Below are positions 52,939-61,987 of a stretch of 64,000 nucleotides of DNA, in pieces (the stretch's first letter is position 1; every line of letters begins with the position of its first letter). Source of the DNA: Falsibacillus albus. GTDB lineage: Bacteria; Bacillota; Bacilli; Bacillales; DSM-25281. The notes below the pieces were generated by a model. It ran no database searches, was not told the DNA's origin, and saw only the letters and a list, made by a program, of their open reading frames with translations. The stretch lies in contig NZ_RCVZ01000004.1 in assembly GCF_003668575.1 (NCBI RefSeq), forward strand, positions 186,001 to 250,000. The letters are read 5' to 3'. The position numbers and the translations under genes are program-made.

Positions 52939-54012
52939 TTATTTGACCTCTACTAATAAATCCTCGCTCTGTTGCAGTCGAGGATTTACCGATCTATTAT
53001 CTTTTTTGCCCCTATGCGTCTGGCTGTGCTGCCAATTCCATGCATCCAGGCACATTTCTTCAAAACTCTTTACAGCTTTCCATTCTAATTCGATTTCTGC
53101 TTTCGAAGCGTCTGCAAAACAGCTTGCTATATCTCCTGTCCTCCTGCTCTCAAGCTGGTATGGAATTGGAATTCCTGTTGCATTCTCGAATGTTTGAATC
53201 ACTTGTAGAACCGACTTTCCTATTCCTGTTCCTAAATTATAGGTTTTCAGTCCGAACGTCTGTAAATTTTTTTTCAAAGCTTTCACATGTCCTCTCGCCA
53301 AATCCATTACATGAATATAATCACGGATCCCTGTCCCATCCACCGTTTCATAATCGCAGCCAAATACTCGAACATGAGGAAGTAAACCTGCTGCTACCTT
53401 GGTTATATATGGCATCAGATTATTGGGAATCCCATTTGGATCCTCTCCGATCCTCCCGCTATCATGGCTGCCGATTGGATTGAAGTACCTTAGAATCGTT
53501 ATGCTCCATGAAGGGTCAGAGTATAATAAATCGTTTAATATGATTTCATTGAAAAGCTTCGTCCTGCCATAAGTATTCGTTGGCTGCAGTGGAGCTTCTT
53601 CTGTCAATGGTAGATTTTCAGGAAATCCGTACACGGTTGCTGAAGAACTAAAGACGATATTTTTTACATTGAATTCAGCCATTGCCTGTAATAGAAGGAT
53701 CGTCCCACTGATATTATTGTGATAATAGGCAAGTGGTTGTTTGACAGATTCCCCTACTGCTTTATATCCTGCCAAATGAATGACTGCCTCGATGGGATGA
53801 TTTGAAAAAATAGCTTGCAGTGATTCCTTATCCAGCAAGCTTGCTTCATAACATGGAAACCTTCTTCCTGCGATTTGTGCTGCCCTTTCAAGTGCATCTG
53901 GCTTGCTATTGGAAAAGTCATCAACGACGACAACCTCAATTCCTTCGTTCAGCAATTCGACAACTGTATGGGTGCCGATATAGCCGGCTCCCCCGGTGAC
54001 CAAGACTGCCAT
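52939..54012 (-). CDS. galE: UDP-glucose 4-epimerase GalE
   Basis: The protein has 357 residues from the ATG at 54012 (GGTGG ahead). Rossmann start VLVTGGAGYIGTHTVVELLN, active site block SSSATVYGFPENLPLTEEAP with YGRTKLF (Tyr-x3-Lys), and HVMDLARGHVKAL. It supplies UDP-galactose for the polysaccharide. It is an additional gene relative to the B. subtilis eps operon. Confidence 0.96.
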   Translation of the reverse strand: MAVLVTGGAGYIGTHTVVELLNEGIEVVVVDDFSNSKPDALERAAQIAGRRFPCYEASLLDKESLQAIFSNHPIEAVIHLAGYKAVGESVKQPLAYYHNNISGTILLLQAMAEFNVKNIVFSSSATVYGFPENLPLTEEAPLQPTNTYGRTKLFNEIILNDLLYSDPSWSITILRYFNPIGSHDSGRIGEDPNGIPNNLMPYITKVAAGLLPHVRVFGCDYETVDGTGIRDYIHVMDLARGHVKALKKNLQTFGLKTYNLGTGIGKSVLQVIQTFENATGIPIPYQLESRRTGDIASCFADASKAEIELEWKAVKSFEEMCLDAWNWQHSQTHRGKKDNRSVNPRLQQSEDLLVEVK

Positions 54013-54029
54013 GAACATACCACCTATCC

Positions 54030-55091
54030 TTATAAATAGTTGCTTTTATACTCGATTCCGAGAGTAATGACTTGTTCAAAATAAAAAAATATGAAGTAGC
54101 ACACGATTATGGAATAGTAAATAAATTTTTGATCGGGTTTTCTGAAAAGCTTGACAATCCAAGAGATGAGAATGATATGGTACAAACCGAAATAAATTTC
54201 AAATCTTGCAAAGATCCAATTTTGTGTGGAGATCATCATGAATATTAAACTGATTACGGACATATTCACCACACAGTCACTATCGGGGAAAATCATTTTG
54301 AGCTTTTCTCTGCCAAAATAGGCTATGAGGAGGGGGACAGCCGTTACCAACACTCTTAAGATGTTCGCTCCACCCTCATGGAAATCTGCATAACGCCCAT
54401 ACTGTGTATTTTCAATGGCAGAGAATAAGATGGATGAAAACTGATTGAATCCAATAACGATAATGACAGCACCGAAAATAAGGAGGATGGTGATTTTGGA
54501 CCATGCCTTTGTCCGGACGATCCAGTAAATCGGTACAAGGATCAATGCACTTTTATGAAAGCTTGCTGCCAACAGGACAAACATCATGTATTTTTTCCAA
54601 TTTCCGTTCATCAAATATTTTGTGGCTGTAAATATGATGGATGCAGCGATAAATTGACGAATCCCATTCATAGAGACAAGAAATGAACCGGCTGTGATAT
54701 AAACATATAAACTTAGTTCGATCATACGGGAGTACTTAAATAGTACTCCGACGATGAAAATATTGGTGATCATGGCTGATACAAATATCAGTATCTGCGG
54801 ATCGGATGTAATTTTTTGCAGCATCATTTGAAAAATATCAAAACCAAAATCACTGTTCAAACTTAAATCAGACCACTGATATTTTTTAATATCATAGTCA
54901 TGCATATAGAAGAATGTATCCCCGATATTTTTCCTCAATCCAGAAACCACGACTAAGACCGTCATCACTAATATGATCCATAATTTGTTCGGGATCACAT
55001 ATGGTGCCCGTTTAATCTTGGATGTATGAAAGTACCTAGCGAAAACGGAAGAGACATAGACTGCAGCAAGATTGAACCATAAAATTTCCAT
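54030..55091 (-). CDS. epsG: EpsG-like polysaccharide polymerase
   Basis: This 353-residue membrane protein has about ten helices. The blocks VVSGLRKNIGDTFFYMHDYD, DFGFDIFQMMLQKIT and MNGIRQFIAASIIFTATKYL match the EpsG family. It polymerises repeat units outside the membrane. Confidence 0.9.
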   Translation of the reverse strand: MEILWFNLAAVYVSSVFARYFHTSKIKRAPYVIPNKLWIILVMTVLVVVSGLRKNIGDTFFYMHDYDIKKYQWSDLSLNSDFGFDIFQMMLQKITSDPQILIFVSAMITNIFIVGVLFKYSRMIELSLYVYITAGSFLVSMNGIRQFIAASIIFTATKYLMNGNWKKYMMFVLLAASFHKSALILVPIYWIVRTKAWSKITILLIFGAVIIVIGFNQFSSILFSAIENTQYGRYADFHEGGANILRVLVTAVPLLIAYFGREKLKMIFPDSDCVVNMSVISLIFMMISTQNWIFARFEIYFGLYHIILISWIVKLFRKPDQKFIYYSIIVCYFIFFYFEQVITLGIEYKSNYL

Positions 55092-55115
55092 GGAATGGAT
55101 CCTTTCCAGGTATGA

Positions 55116-56018
55116 TTAAGGTGTTTTCATTACTGTCGCCCTCTTTGTATATGAGATATAGAGATAAAGGGCGACTCCAAAAGGAATTGACACCAAAGTT
55201 GTAATCCTATTCGGGGAATCCTTGATGAAGCCTATATTTCTGATCATAAGATTACTGGATACATAGTGAATGCTTGCACGGAATCTTTCTTTGAAGGAAC
55301 ATGCGTATTTCATGGAGATTATTCGATAAAAAGAGAATCCTTTTGGGTTGTTTTTATATTGTTTAATCATGTTGAGGCTTGAGCCATCCTGCTGATATTC
55401 GACATGACATAACACTTCATTGAACACCAGCAATGGTTGAATTTGATCTATCAATATATATTTATAAGCCAGTGGACAATATTTTTCTCCGGCAAACATT
55501 GGGTATTCCGGAGTGTTCTTCGTCAAGGCGGAACGATATACCAATTTTTTGTCTCCAGACACCTTATGCTTCCTATATAAATCCAATAAGGTGGTGGTCT
55601 TTAATCCTTTAGGAATCCTTGTTCCAATGATGCCTCCTTGAAAATCCGCATCCAATCCGACGATACCGGCATAATTTTCATTTCCATTCTCCCTCCAAAA
55701 TCGAATGATTTTATCAATGGCATCTTCGGCCACATAATCGTCAGAATCAATGCAAACATTCAATTCCGTTTCAATAAGTCTATAGGCGGTATTGTGCGCC
55801 CCGTGCATTCCTTGATTTTCTTGATAATGATAGGATATAGGAATTTTTCCTTCTTTCATCCATGCTTCTACCAGCATTTTGGTACCATCCGTCGAACCAT
55901 CATCAATAATTAGCCAAATAAACTCTTTACAGCTTTGTTTCAATAAACTTTCATAGCATAAGTGCAGCGTATGCGCACGATCATATGTCGGTGTAAAAAC
56001 CGTTAAAACTGGCGACAT
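55116..56018 (-). CDS. Glycosyltransferase family 2
   Basis: The protein has 300 residues from the ATG at 56018 (AGGAG eight bases ahead). GT2 start SPVLTVFTPTYDRAHTLHLC and LIIDDGSTDGTKMLVEAWMK, then the metal-site CIDSDDYVAEDAIDKI. A C-terminal hydrophobic tail is present. It adds one sugar of the repeat unit. Confidence 0.92.
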   Translation of the reverse strand: MSPVLTVFTPTYDRAHTLHLCYESLLKQSCKEFIWLIIDDGSTDGTKMLVEAWMKEGKIPISYHYQENQGMHGAHNTAYRLIETELNVCIDSDDYVAEDAIDKIIRFWRENGNENYAGIVGLDADFQGGIIGTRIPKGLKTTTLLDLYRKHKVSGDKKLVYRSALTKNTPEYPMFAGEKYCPLAYKYILIDQIQPLLVFNEVLCHVEYQQDGSSLNMIKQYKNNPKGFSFYRIISMKYACSFKERFRASIHYVSSNLMIRNIGFIKDSPNRITTLVSIPFGVALYLYISYTKRATVMKTP

Positions 56019-56020
56019 TT

Positions 56021-57130
56021 TCATTGCTCCTTCCATGGATGAATTTGTAAATAGAACGATTCCAGCCAGCCAGCTGATAAATTGATGTCATAACCTTTTA
56101 GTTTAATAAGGTCATTAATATCAGATAATCGTTTTTTCATAGCCAATGCATGGACAGCCCATTCTTTAGGGGGGGTAGTTAATCTTTCATATTGAATCAG
56201 ACCTGCACCCAAATCCACTTCGTTAGAGATCACATCAGATATAAGGCATGGAAGCCCGGATGCCTGAGCCTCCACAAGTGCCAATGGAAGCCCTTCATGA
56301 TGTGAGGGGAACAATAGTAAATCAAATGCATGAAGCAAATCATTGACATCGCCCCTAATCCCCAAGAATTTGACTTTCCCACCAAGATTCAACCGGTTTA
56401 CCTTTTTTTCAATAGCATCCTGTAATGGACCGCCTCCTGCCAACAGAAGTATTGAATTTGCTTTCAACTTGACGATTTCACGAAAAATATTAATGATAAA
56501 GACATGATTTTTTTGATGGCAGAACCTTCCTACATGACCAACGACAAATGTATCTTCCCCGATATCAAGCTCTTTCCTGATTCTATTCCTGTTTTGATGG
56601 GAGAAACGGTATTTTTGACCATCGATTCCATTCTTCAAAATCATTGACTCAGTCTTTCCGAATAGCCATTTAGAAGCTTTTTCAGAACAAGCAAGCCGAT
56701 GGGATGAATTATGATGCACATAGCACCCCATCAACCATTTATAACATTTGGTCAATGCCCCGCCTTCGCTCATCGTATTATGGCTATGGGCGATCCTGAT
56801 CGGAATTTTCGCTTTTTCAGCAGCCCTGAGAACAAGTCCGCTCATCTTGTCCAAATGGGAATGGACAATCCAATACTCCTTGTTTTCTGCGAAAAACTCT
56901 CTTAATCGTTTAGAATATTTAAAATGGCCTATTTCCGATATATAGGGGATGCGATGGATTTTTCCTCCAAGTTGATTTATTTCTGAATCAAATACCCCGC
57001 TTTTGCAGGTAAGAAAATCGAATTGAATCTTTGATCGATCCATCTTTCGATATAAATTCATGATTAAATTTTCTGCACCGCCACGATTCATATTAACGAC
57101 GATATGCAGTATTCTTATTGGCATGCCCAT
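56021..57130 (-). CDS. epsF: Glycosyltransferase, EpsF-like
   Basis: The protein has 369 residues from the ATG at 57130 (AGGAG eight bases ahead), overlapping epsD by 16 bp. The start NMNRGGAENLIMNLYRKMDR and SKIQFDFLTCKSGVFDSEIN, plus HSHNTMSEGG, align in pattern with B. subtilis EpsF. GT4 donor site: PSHHEGLPLALVEAQASGLP. Confidence 0.93.
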   Translation of the reverse strand: MGMPIRILHIVVNMNRGGAENLIMNLYRKMDRSKIQFDFLTCKSGVFDSEINQLGGKIHRIPYISEIGHFKYSKRLREFFAENKEYWIVHSHLDKMSGLVLRAAEKAKIPIRIAHSHNTMSEGGALTKCYKWLMGCYVHHNSSHRLACSEKASKWLFGKTESMILKNGIDGQKYRFSHQNRNRIRKELDIGEDTFVVGHVGRFCHQKNHVFIINIFREIVKLKANSILLLAGGGPLQDAIEKKVNRLNLGGKVKFLGIRGDVNDLLHAFDLLLFPSHHEGLPLALVEAQASGLPCLISDVISNEVDLGAGLIQYERLTTPPKEWAVHALAMKKRLSDINDLIKLKGYDINLSAGWLESFYLQIHPWKEQ

Positions 57131-58263
57131 TCCCACTGCTCCTCTTCTTCCATCATTGTCAAATAGATTTGTTGCTGTTCATCCAGAACCCGTTCAACCG
57201 AGAAGCAACTTTTGATCAGTTGAACTCCCTCCATGCCTGCTTTTGTACGTAAATCTGGATTTGATTGAAGAAGGGGCAACAAGTCTTGCAGCATGTCAAT
57301 GTCTTTGTCGATGATCCACCCATTTTTACCATGTGAAACCAAATCCCTATGACCTCGAATATCACTGACTATAACAGGTAGACCGCATGCCATTGCTTCC
57401 ATAATGTTGACTGGGAGCCCTTCTCTTCTGCTTGAAGAGATGGCAAGGTCGCATATTGGGAGAATTTTCTCAATTCCCTTTTTAAATCCAAGAAAATCAA
57501 CCATGTGGTCGACGCCTAACTTTTCTGCCAAAACCTTGCATTCTTTAAGGAGATGGCCTTCACCTGCTAATAATAACCTTGTATTCGGAAGACTTGGTTT
57601 AATGGATTTTAATAAGTAAATGAGCGATTGCTGGTTTTTATTATGGTTGAACTCAGCAGCGTAAAATAATAAAAAATCATCGGAAAGGTAACCCAATGAC
57701 TTTCTTATCGATACTTTTTCATTTTCGCTGATTGGCTTGAATTTTGCCTGATCCACGCCGACTCCGTGGACATGCTTTATGGTCTGGGCATTTAACCGTT
57801 TTCTAGCAAAATCATAGTCCTCTTTATTGATTGTGACCAAGCAATCTGTATACCTAGATAGGTATTTTTCAATCGGATAATATATCAACCAATTTTTTTT
57901 GGGTGCGCCTTTACAAAAATGAAATCCATGAGCGGTATAAATGACTTTTGTTCCATTTGCCCTATGTTTACGGGCAGCAAGTCTTGCAAGTACTCCGCCC
58001 ATCGGTGTGTGGCAGTGCACGATTTGATAATGGAACTTATTTATAAGCCTTTTTAATCCTTTGTAGGCACTTATATTCTTTCTATTAAAAGGTGAACGCT
58101 GTAAAGGAAGGTTGAATTTGTGATCCACATATGGGATTTCCAGTTCTCCGCAAGCAGCTAAATGGACCTCCCAGCCTTGTTCTTTAAACCATTTTAAGTA
58201 CGGCAAATGGAACGCTTTAAAATGGTAATCCACAGTTGCGCAAAATAATACTCTTTTTACCAT
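57115..58263 (-). CDS. epsD: Glycosyltransferase, EpsD-like
   Basis: This 382-residue protein has DYHFKAFHLPYLKWFKEQGW and HCHTPMGGVLARLAARK with YTAHGFHFCKGAPKKNWLIY, the marks of EpsD. The GT4 donor site is SSRREGLPVNIMEAMACGLP. It transfers one sugar to the lipid-linked unit. Confidence 0.94.
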   Translation of the reverse strand: MVKRVLFCATVDYHFKAFHLPYLKWFKEQGWEVHLAACGELEIPYVDHKFNLPLQRSPFNRKNISAYKGLKRLINKFHYQIVHCHTPMGGVLARLAARKHRANGTKVIYTAHGFHFCKGAPKKNWLIYYPIEKYLSRYTDCLVTINKEDYDFARKRLNAQTIKHVHGVGVDQAKFKPISENEKVSIRKSLGYLSDDFLLFYAAEFNHNKNQQSLIYLLKSIKPSLPNTRLLLAGEGHLLKECKVLAEKLGVDHMVDFLGFKKGIEKILPICDLAISSSRREGLPVNIMEAMACGLPVIVSDIRGHRDLVSHGKNGWIIDKDIDMLQDLLPLLQSNPDLRTKAGMEGVQLIKSCFSVERVLDEQQQIYLTMMEEEEQWEWACQ

Positions 58264-58427
58264 TGTCCATCTTCCATTCTACAATTATTTATAGTGTGTC
58301 CCCGGTTAAGCTGGTTAATTTCAAAATACGGTTAAAACACAATTTTTCAGAAGACAGTTTTTATTTTTTTGCCAAGAAAGGCAATCGGCTTCCTTAAACA
58401 ATAAGCACTCACTAAAATAATGGTCTA

Positions 58428-60257
58428 TTAATATAGGGAAGCTGCCACAGCAGGCTTTTCAGAAGGTCGATTATTAGCTAAATCAATTAGCCATTTTCTT
58501 AATTCATCCTTAGACTTCTCGTTGTATTTCGCAGTGATTTCATCTATTTCTTCAATGTATAAGTGAGTCGACTTTCCAATATAGATTTTTGGGTAAATTT
58601 GTTGATTGTCTTCCTCGCCTTCCTTCAACAATTCTTCAAATAGTTTTTCTCCCGGTCTCATTCCCGTAATTTTTATACCGATTTCTTCAACGGAATGGCC
58701 AGAAAGCTTGATCAGATTTTTCGCCAAGTCTATTATTTTCACAGGTTCGCCCATATCCAAGACAAACACCTCACCGCCATTCGCTAACACCCCTGCTTGT
58801 ATGACCAGCTTGGATGCCTCGGGTATAGTCATGAAGTATCTCACCATATCTGGATGTGTCACCGTTAAAGGACCGCCTCTTTGTATCTGTTTTTTAAATA
58901 ATGGTATGACGCTTCCCCTGCTTCCAAGTACATTCCCAAATCTGACCACGACGAATTTCGTATTGCTATCCTGATTCATATGCTGGATGATCATTTCTGA
59001 TAACCGTTTTGTAGCACCCATCACGCTTGTCGGATTGACGGCTTTGTCACTTGAAATCATCACGAAGGTCTTGACGGAATGCCAGCTTGCTGCATTGGCG
59101 ACATTCATCGTGCCGATCATATTATTCTTTACGGCCTCTTCGGGACTCCGCTCCATTAAAGGGACGTGCTTATGGGCTGCTGCATGATAAACAACGTCCG
59201 GCTGATATTGATCCATGACCTGCATCATCTTCTTGGCATCCTGTAAATCTGCAATTTCAGGGACAAATTGAATATTTGTTTCTCTATACTTTTCCCTTAA
59301 TTCCATCTCAATCGAATAAATACTGTTTTCCCCATGACCGAGCAAAACCAGTTTTGCCGGGTGAAATTTTCCTATTTGCCGGCATATTTCAGACCCTATC
59401 GAACCTCCTGCACCAGTCACGAGCACAACCTTATCAGTAATCGACTCAGCGATGCTTGCCATATCCAAGTGAACTTGGGCGCGTCCCAATAAATCTTCGA
59501 CTTGAACATCCCGAAATTGATTAACCGACACCCTGCCTGATACTATGTCTTCAAGCATAGGCAAGATTTGCGTTTTCGCCTTCGTTTTCATGCACTCCTG
59601 AAAAATATTATTCAGCTGCCTTTTACTCAAAGATGGAATTGCAATGACGATCAAGTCGATTCGATGACGGCTAACTGCGTCCTCAATTTTGGAAATACCT
59701 CCTATCACCGGTATTCCAAGATAATGCAAGTGCTGTTTTTTGACATTATCATCTATAAAACCGACCGGAAGTAAATCTGTTTCTTTGTTGAATAACAGCT
59801 GACGAACAACCATCATACCAGCTGAACCTGCCCCGATGATCAATGTCCTTTTTAGATTTTCTTTCTTTGTCGATTTTGAATCCCTGTGCATTCTGAACAA
59901 AAATCTCGAACCGCTAATCAATACAAATTGAAGGAGGGCGGTTATAATTATTTTTCTGATTGAACTGGTACTTGCTGTCAATATCAGAAAGACAGCCGAT
60001 GTTGCGGTTGAATAAAATATGACTTTGCAAATGACAATCAGCTCACCTATACCTGCAAACTCCCAAGCTTTTTTGTATAAACTGAAGCAAAAGGAGTAGA
60101 TTGAGTAGCAAAAAAGCATGACAATTAGTATGGTTGAAAAATCTTTGTTCCAATTTTGCGGTTCTCCTTGAATCAGTAAGCAGGCTGAAACCAAAGAGGA
60201 TAATATAATGGCGGAATCCAGAAAGAGAAAAAAAGAAAGACGCTGCCGATATTTCAT
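58428..60257 (-). CDS. epsC: UDP-sugar 4,6-dehydratase, EpsC-like
   Basis: The protein has 609 residues from the ATG at 60257 (AAGGAGG ahead). Four N-terminal membrane helices precede a PglF/CapD-type domain: TLIIGAGSAGMMVVRQLLF, then VVLVTGAGGSIGSEICRQIG, VVYHAAAHKHVPLMERSPEE and the modified catalytic segment SSDKAVNPTSVMGATKR. It turns UDP-GlcNAc into the 4-keto sugar for EpsN and EpsM. Confidence 0.95.
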   Translation of the reverse strand: MKYRQRLSFFLFLDSAIILSSLVSACLLIQGEPQNWNKDFSTILIVMLFCYSIYSFCFSLYKKAWEFAGIGELIVICKVIFYSTATSAVFLILTASTSSIRKIIITALLQFVLISGSRFLFRMHRDSKSTKKENLKRTLIIGAGSAGMMVVRQLLFNKETDLLPVGFIDDNVKKQHLHYLGIPVIGGISKIEDAVSRHRIDLIVIAIPSLSKRQLNNIFQECMKTKAKTQILPMLEDIVSGRVSVNQFRDVQVEDLLGRAQVHLDMASIAESITDKVVLVTGAGGSIGSEICRQIGKFHPAKLVLLGHGENSIYSIEMELREKYRETNIQFVPEIADLQDAKKMMQVMDQYQPDVVYHAAAHKHVPLMERSPEEAVKNNMIGTMNVANAASWHSVKTFVMISSDKAVNPTSVMGATKRLSEMIIQHMNQDSNTKFVVVRFGNVLGSRGSVIPLFKKQIQRGGPLTVTHPDMVRYFMTIPEASKLVIQAGVLANGGEVFVLDMGEPVKIIDLAKNLIKLSGHSVEEIGIKITGMRPGEKLFEELLKEGEEDNQQIYPKIYIGKSTHLYIEEIDEITAKYNEKSKDELRKWLIDLANNRPSEKPAVAASLY

Positions 60258-60339
60258 ATGTGACCTCCTTTTCAATCTTAAATAGTAAAGTGCTTAATGA
60301 TAGATTCATATGAGAATATATCATTAAAAACTTTAATAA

Positions 60340-60455
60340 AATCGGGGCATCCAACCCCCCCTCACACCACACTTTTGACGACTTGCGTCTAAGGTCCTGC
60401 AACCCACAGCGTGACCGAGTGCCTCCATTGATAACGGATAGGAAGGCATCACCGA
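60340..60455 (-). ncRNA. EAR element (eps-associated antitermination RNA)
   Basis: The 252-bp gap between epsB and epsC holds a GC-rich, highly structured segment in an AT-rich neighbourhood. On the minus strand there are AGGCACTCGGTCACGCTGTG, TTGC-loop-GCAA, the tetraloop hairpin GAC-GCAA-GTC and GGGG-TTGGAT-GCCCC. The EAR element of B. subtilis occupies exactly this place and lets polymerase read through distal terminators of the eps operon. The call rests on position and structure. Confidence 0.7.
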
Positions 60456-60462
60456 ACAATAT

Positions 60463-60490
60463 GTTCTTTATCGTTCTTATTAACGAACGG
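60463..60490. promoter_or_regulatory. Cluster of SinR-like half-sites before the EAR element
   Basis: GTTCTTT (60463-60469), GTTCTTA (60473-60479) and the inverse TTAACGAAC form tandem half-sites ten bases apart. They lie between the epsB stop and the EAR element. Confidence 0.5.
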
Positions 60491-60509
60491 TAGGTCTAAA
60501 AAAAGACAA

Positions 60510-61166
60510 TCACTCATTAATTATTACACCTATATACCTTGCTTTGGCCAGGTCCAATTCTTTTTTCATTTCAATCGCTTTTTTTAATTTTGTCCTCCCC
60601 TTATTCACTACGATGACGACTCCATCACATTGATTGGAAAGCAGCTTTGTATCGGTTACCTCCAAAACAGATGGAGAATCAAGCAAAACAAAATCATATA
60701 TTTCCAAAGCATTCGTCAATAAATTTTGAAAGATTTGAGATCCTAAAAGCGCAACTGGATTGTAAGGTATCGCTCCACTTATTAAAATATCGAGTTTCCC
60801 TACTTTTGTTCTGAGCCTTGCTTGTTCAAATGTGCATTCACCAGCTAAGATATCCGTTAATCCTTTTTTATTTGGAATCTTCAAGATTGAATGCAGACTG
60901 GGATTTCTTAAATTTGCATCGATTAAAAGCACTTTCTTCTTTTGCTGAGCCATAGATACTGCAAGATTTGCGGCACAGGTCGATTTTCCCTCCCCAAGTG
61001 ATGTGGAAGTAATTACAATGGATCGGCTTTTTTCTTCAGGCATGGAGAACTTTATATTCGTTAAGATGGTTCGGTACTGTTCCGATATGATGGAATCTGG
61101 ATGGGTATGGGCAATCAAATTTCTGCGGCTGTTTTTGCGAAAATTCATTCTCTTCATTCTAATCAT
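60510..61166 (-). CDS. epsB: Tyrosine kinase (BY-kinase), EpsB-like
   Basis: The protein has 218 residues from the ATG at 61166 (AAGGGTG ahead), overlapping epsA by 8 bp. Walker A ITSTSLGEGKSTCAANLAVS, Walker A' KVLLIDANLRNPSLH, Walker B DFVLLDSPSVLEV. No C-terminal tyrosine cluster is present at the end (ARYIGVIINE). It works with EpsA to control chain length. Confidence 0.93.
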   Translation of the reverse strand: MIRMKRMNFRKNSRRNLIAHTHPDSIISEQYRTILTNIKFSMPEEKSRSIVITSTSLGEGKSTCAANLAVSMAQQKKKVLLIDANLRNPSLHSILKIPNKKGLTDILAGECTFEQARLRTKVGKLDILISGAIPYNPVALLGSQIFQNLLTNALEIYDFVLLDSPSVLEVTDTKLLSNQCDGVVIVVNKGRTKLKKAIEMKKELDLAKARYIGVIINE

Positions 61167-61848
61167 AGCTTTCACCCTTTATGGCAATATTCAACCGCAT
61201 ACGATTTTTCTTCATGATATTCCTTCTGGTCATCCTCGAAACATTTCCCAATATAGGTATTCCTAGATATTCTTCGATTTCACTTTCTTTATTGATGGTC
61301 TCATCCAAAGAATCCATAAGAAACACAAGACCCAAACCGATAACGAACCCAATACCCATTGCCTCTATTAAAGATGAATTGCTGCTTTCATTGATTGGCC
61401 AGGGGTTTACATTTGCTTCTGATAGAATTCGTACATCTCGGAAATTAACAATATTCGGCACCTCATTCTTAAATACCGAAGCCGTTTTATTGGCAATCTG
61501 TGCAGCACGCTCAGGATTGGTATCGACTACACTTATCCGGACAACTTGAGAATCATCAATGTTGTCCACAATGATCTTCCCCGCAAGTGCATCTGCTGAA
61601 AATGGAAGTTTTAATTGATTTGCAACCTTTTGGAGCACGGTGGAGTCCTTGATAATGACCTGCAAAGTTTTCATGTATCCAGGATCGGCACCGATAATAA
61701 TCTTCGTTGATGTTTGATAGAGTGGCGTGGTAAAGTATTTGCTATGTATCCATCCCGCTGCAATTGATAAAAATATCATTAAAATGATTATCCAGAAACG
61801 CTTTTCTATCACACGGAGAAGATCTTTAATATTGATTTCTTTCACCAT
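61159..61848 (-). CDS. epsA: Wzz-like chain length regulator / kinase modulator, EpsA-like
   Basis: This 229-residue protein has two helices (about 17-37 and 166-186) around an extracellular domain, with NPWPINESSNSSLIEAMGIG, the proline-rich motif of the Wzz family, and a cytoplasmic tail. First gene of the eps operon; promoter at 61931-61963. AGGTGG precedes it. Confidence 0.94.
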   Translation of the reverse strand: MVKEINIKDLLRVIEKRFWIIILMIFLSIAAGWIHSKYFTTPLYQTSTKIIIGADPGYMKTLQVIIKDSTVLQKVANQLKLPFSADALAGKIIVDNIDDSQVVRISVVDTNPERAAQIANKTASVFKNEVPNIVNFRDVRILSEANVNPWPINESSNSSLIEAMGIGFVIGLGLVFLMDSLDETINKESEIEEYLGIPILGNVSRMTRRNIMKKNRMRLNIAIKGESYD

Positions 61849-61884
61849 ACTATTCAGCCACCTATCGCAAAGAAATTGTATTTT

Positions 61885-61900
61885 GTTCTAAATAAAGAAC
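61885..61900. promoter_or_regulatory. Second SinR-like site in the epsA leader
   Basis: GTTCTAA-AT-AAAGAAC, one perfect and one 2-mismatch half-site, centred about 63 bp downstream of the promoter palindrome. This spacing is close to six helix turns and would suit cooperative binding. Confidence 0.6.
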
Positions 61901-61930
61901 GATTGATTTAAAAAAATTATTTAAGAAACT

Positions 61931-61963
61931 ATTATATTACCATTTTAGTTCTTTATAAAGAAC
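61931..61963 (-). promoter_or_regulatory. epsA promoter with perfect SinR-like palindrome
   Basis: Minus strand: perfect palindrome GTTCTTTATAAAGAAC (61963-61948), 11-bp gap, TATAAT (61936-61931). The -35 would be TTTATA inside the palindrome, 17 bp before the -10. GTTCTTT is the known SinR half-site, so binding would block polymerase. Confidence 0.8.
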
Positions 61964-61987
61964 ACGTCAAATTATTTATCGACTTCA

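Noticed and set aside
60043-60459. A 138-residue frame over the epsB-epsC gap
   Set aside because: It overlaps the EAR-like RNA and the start of epsC in another frame and shows no family pattern.
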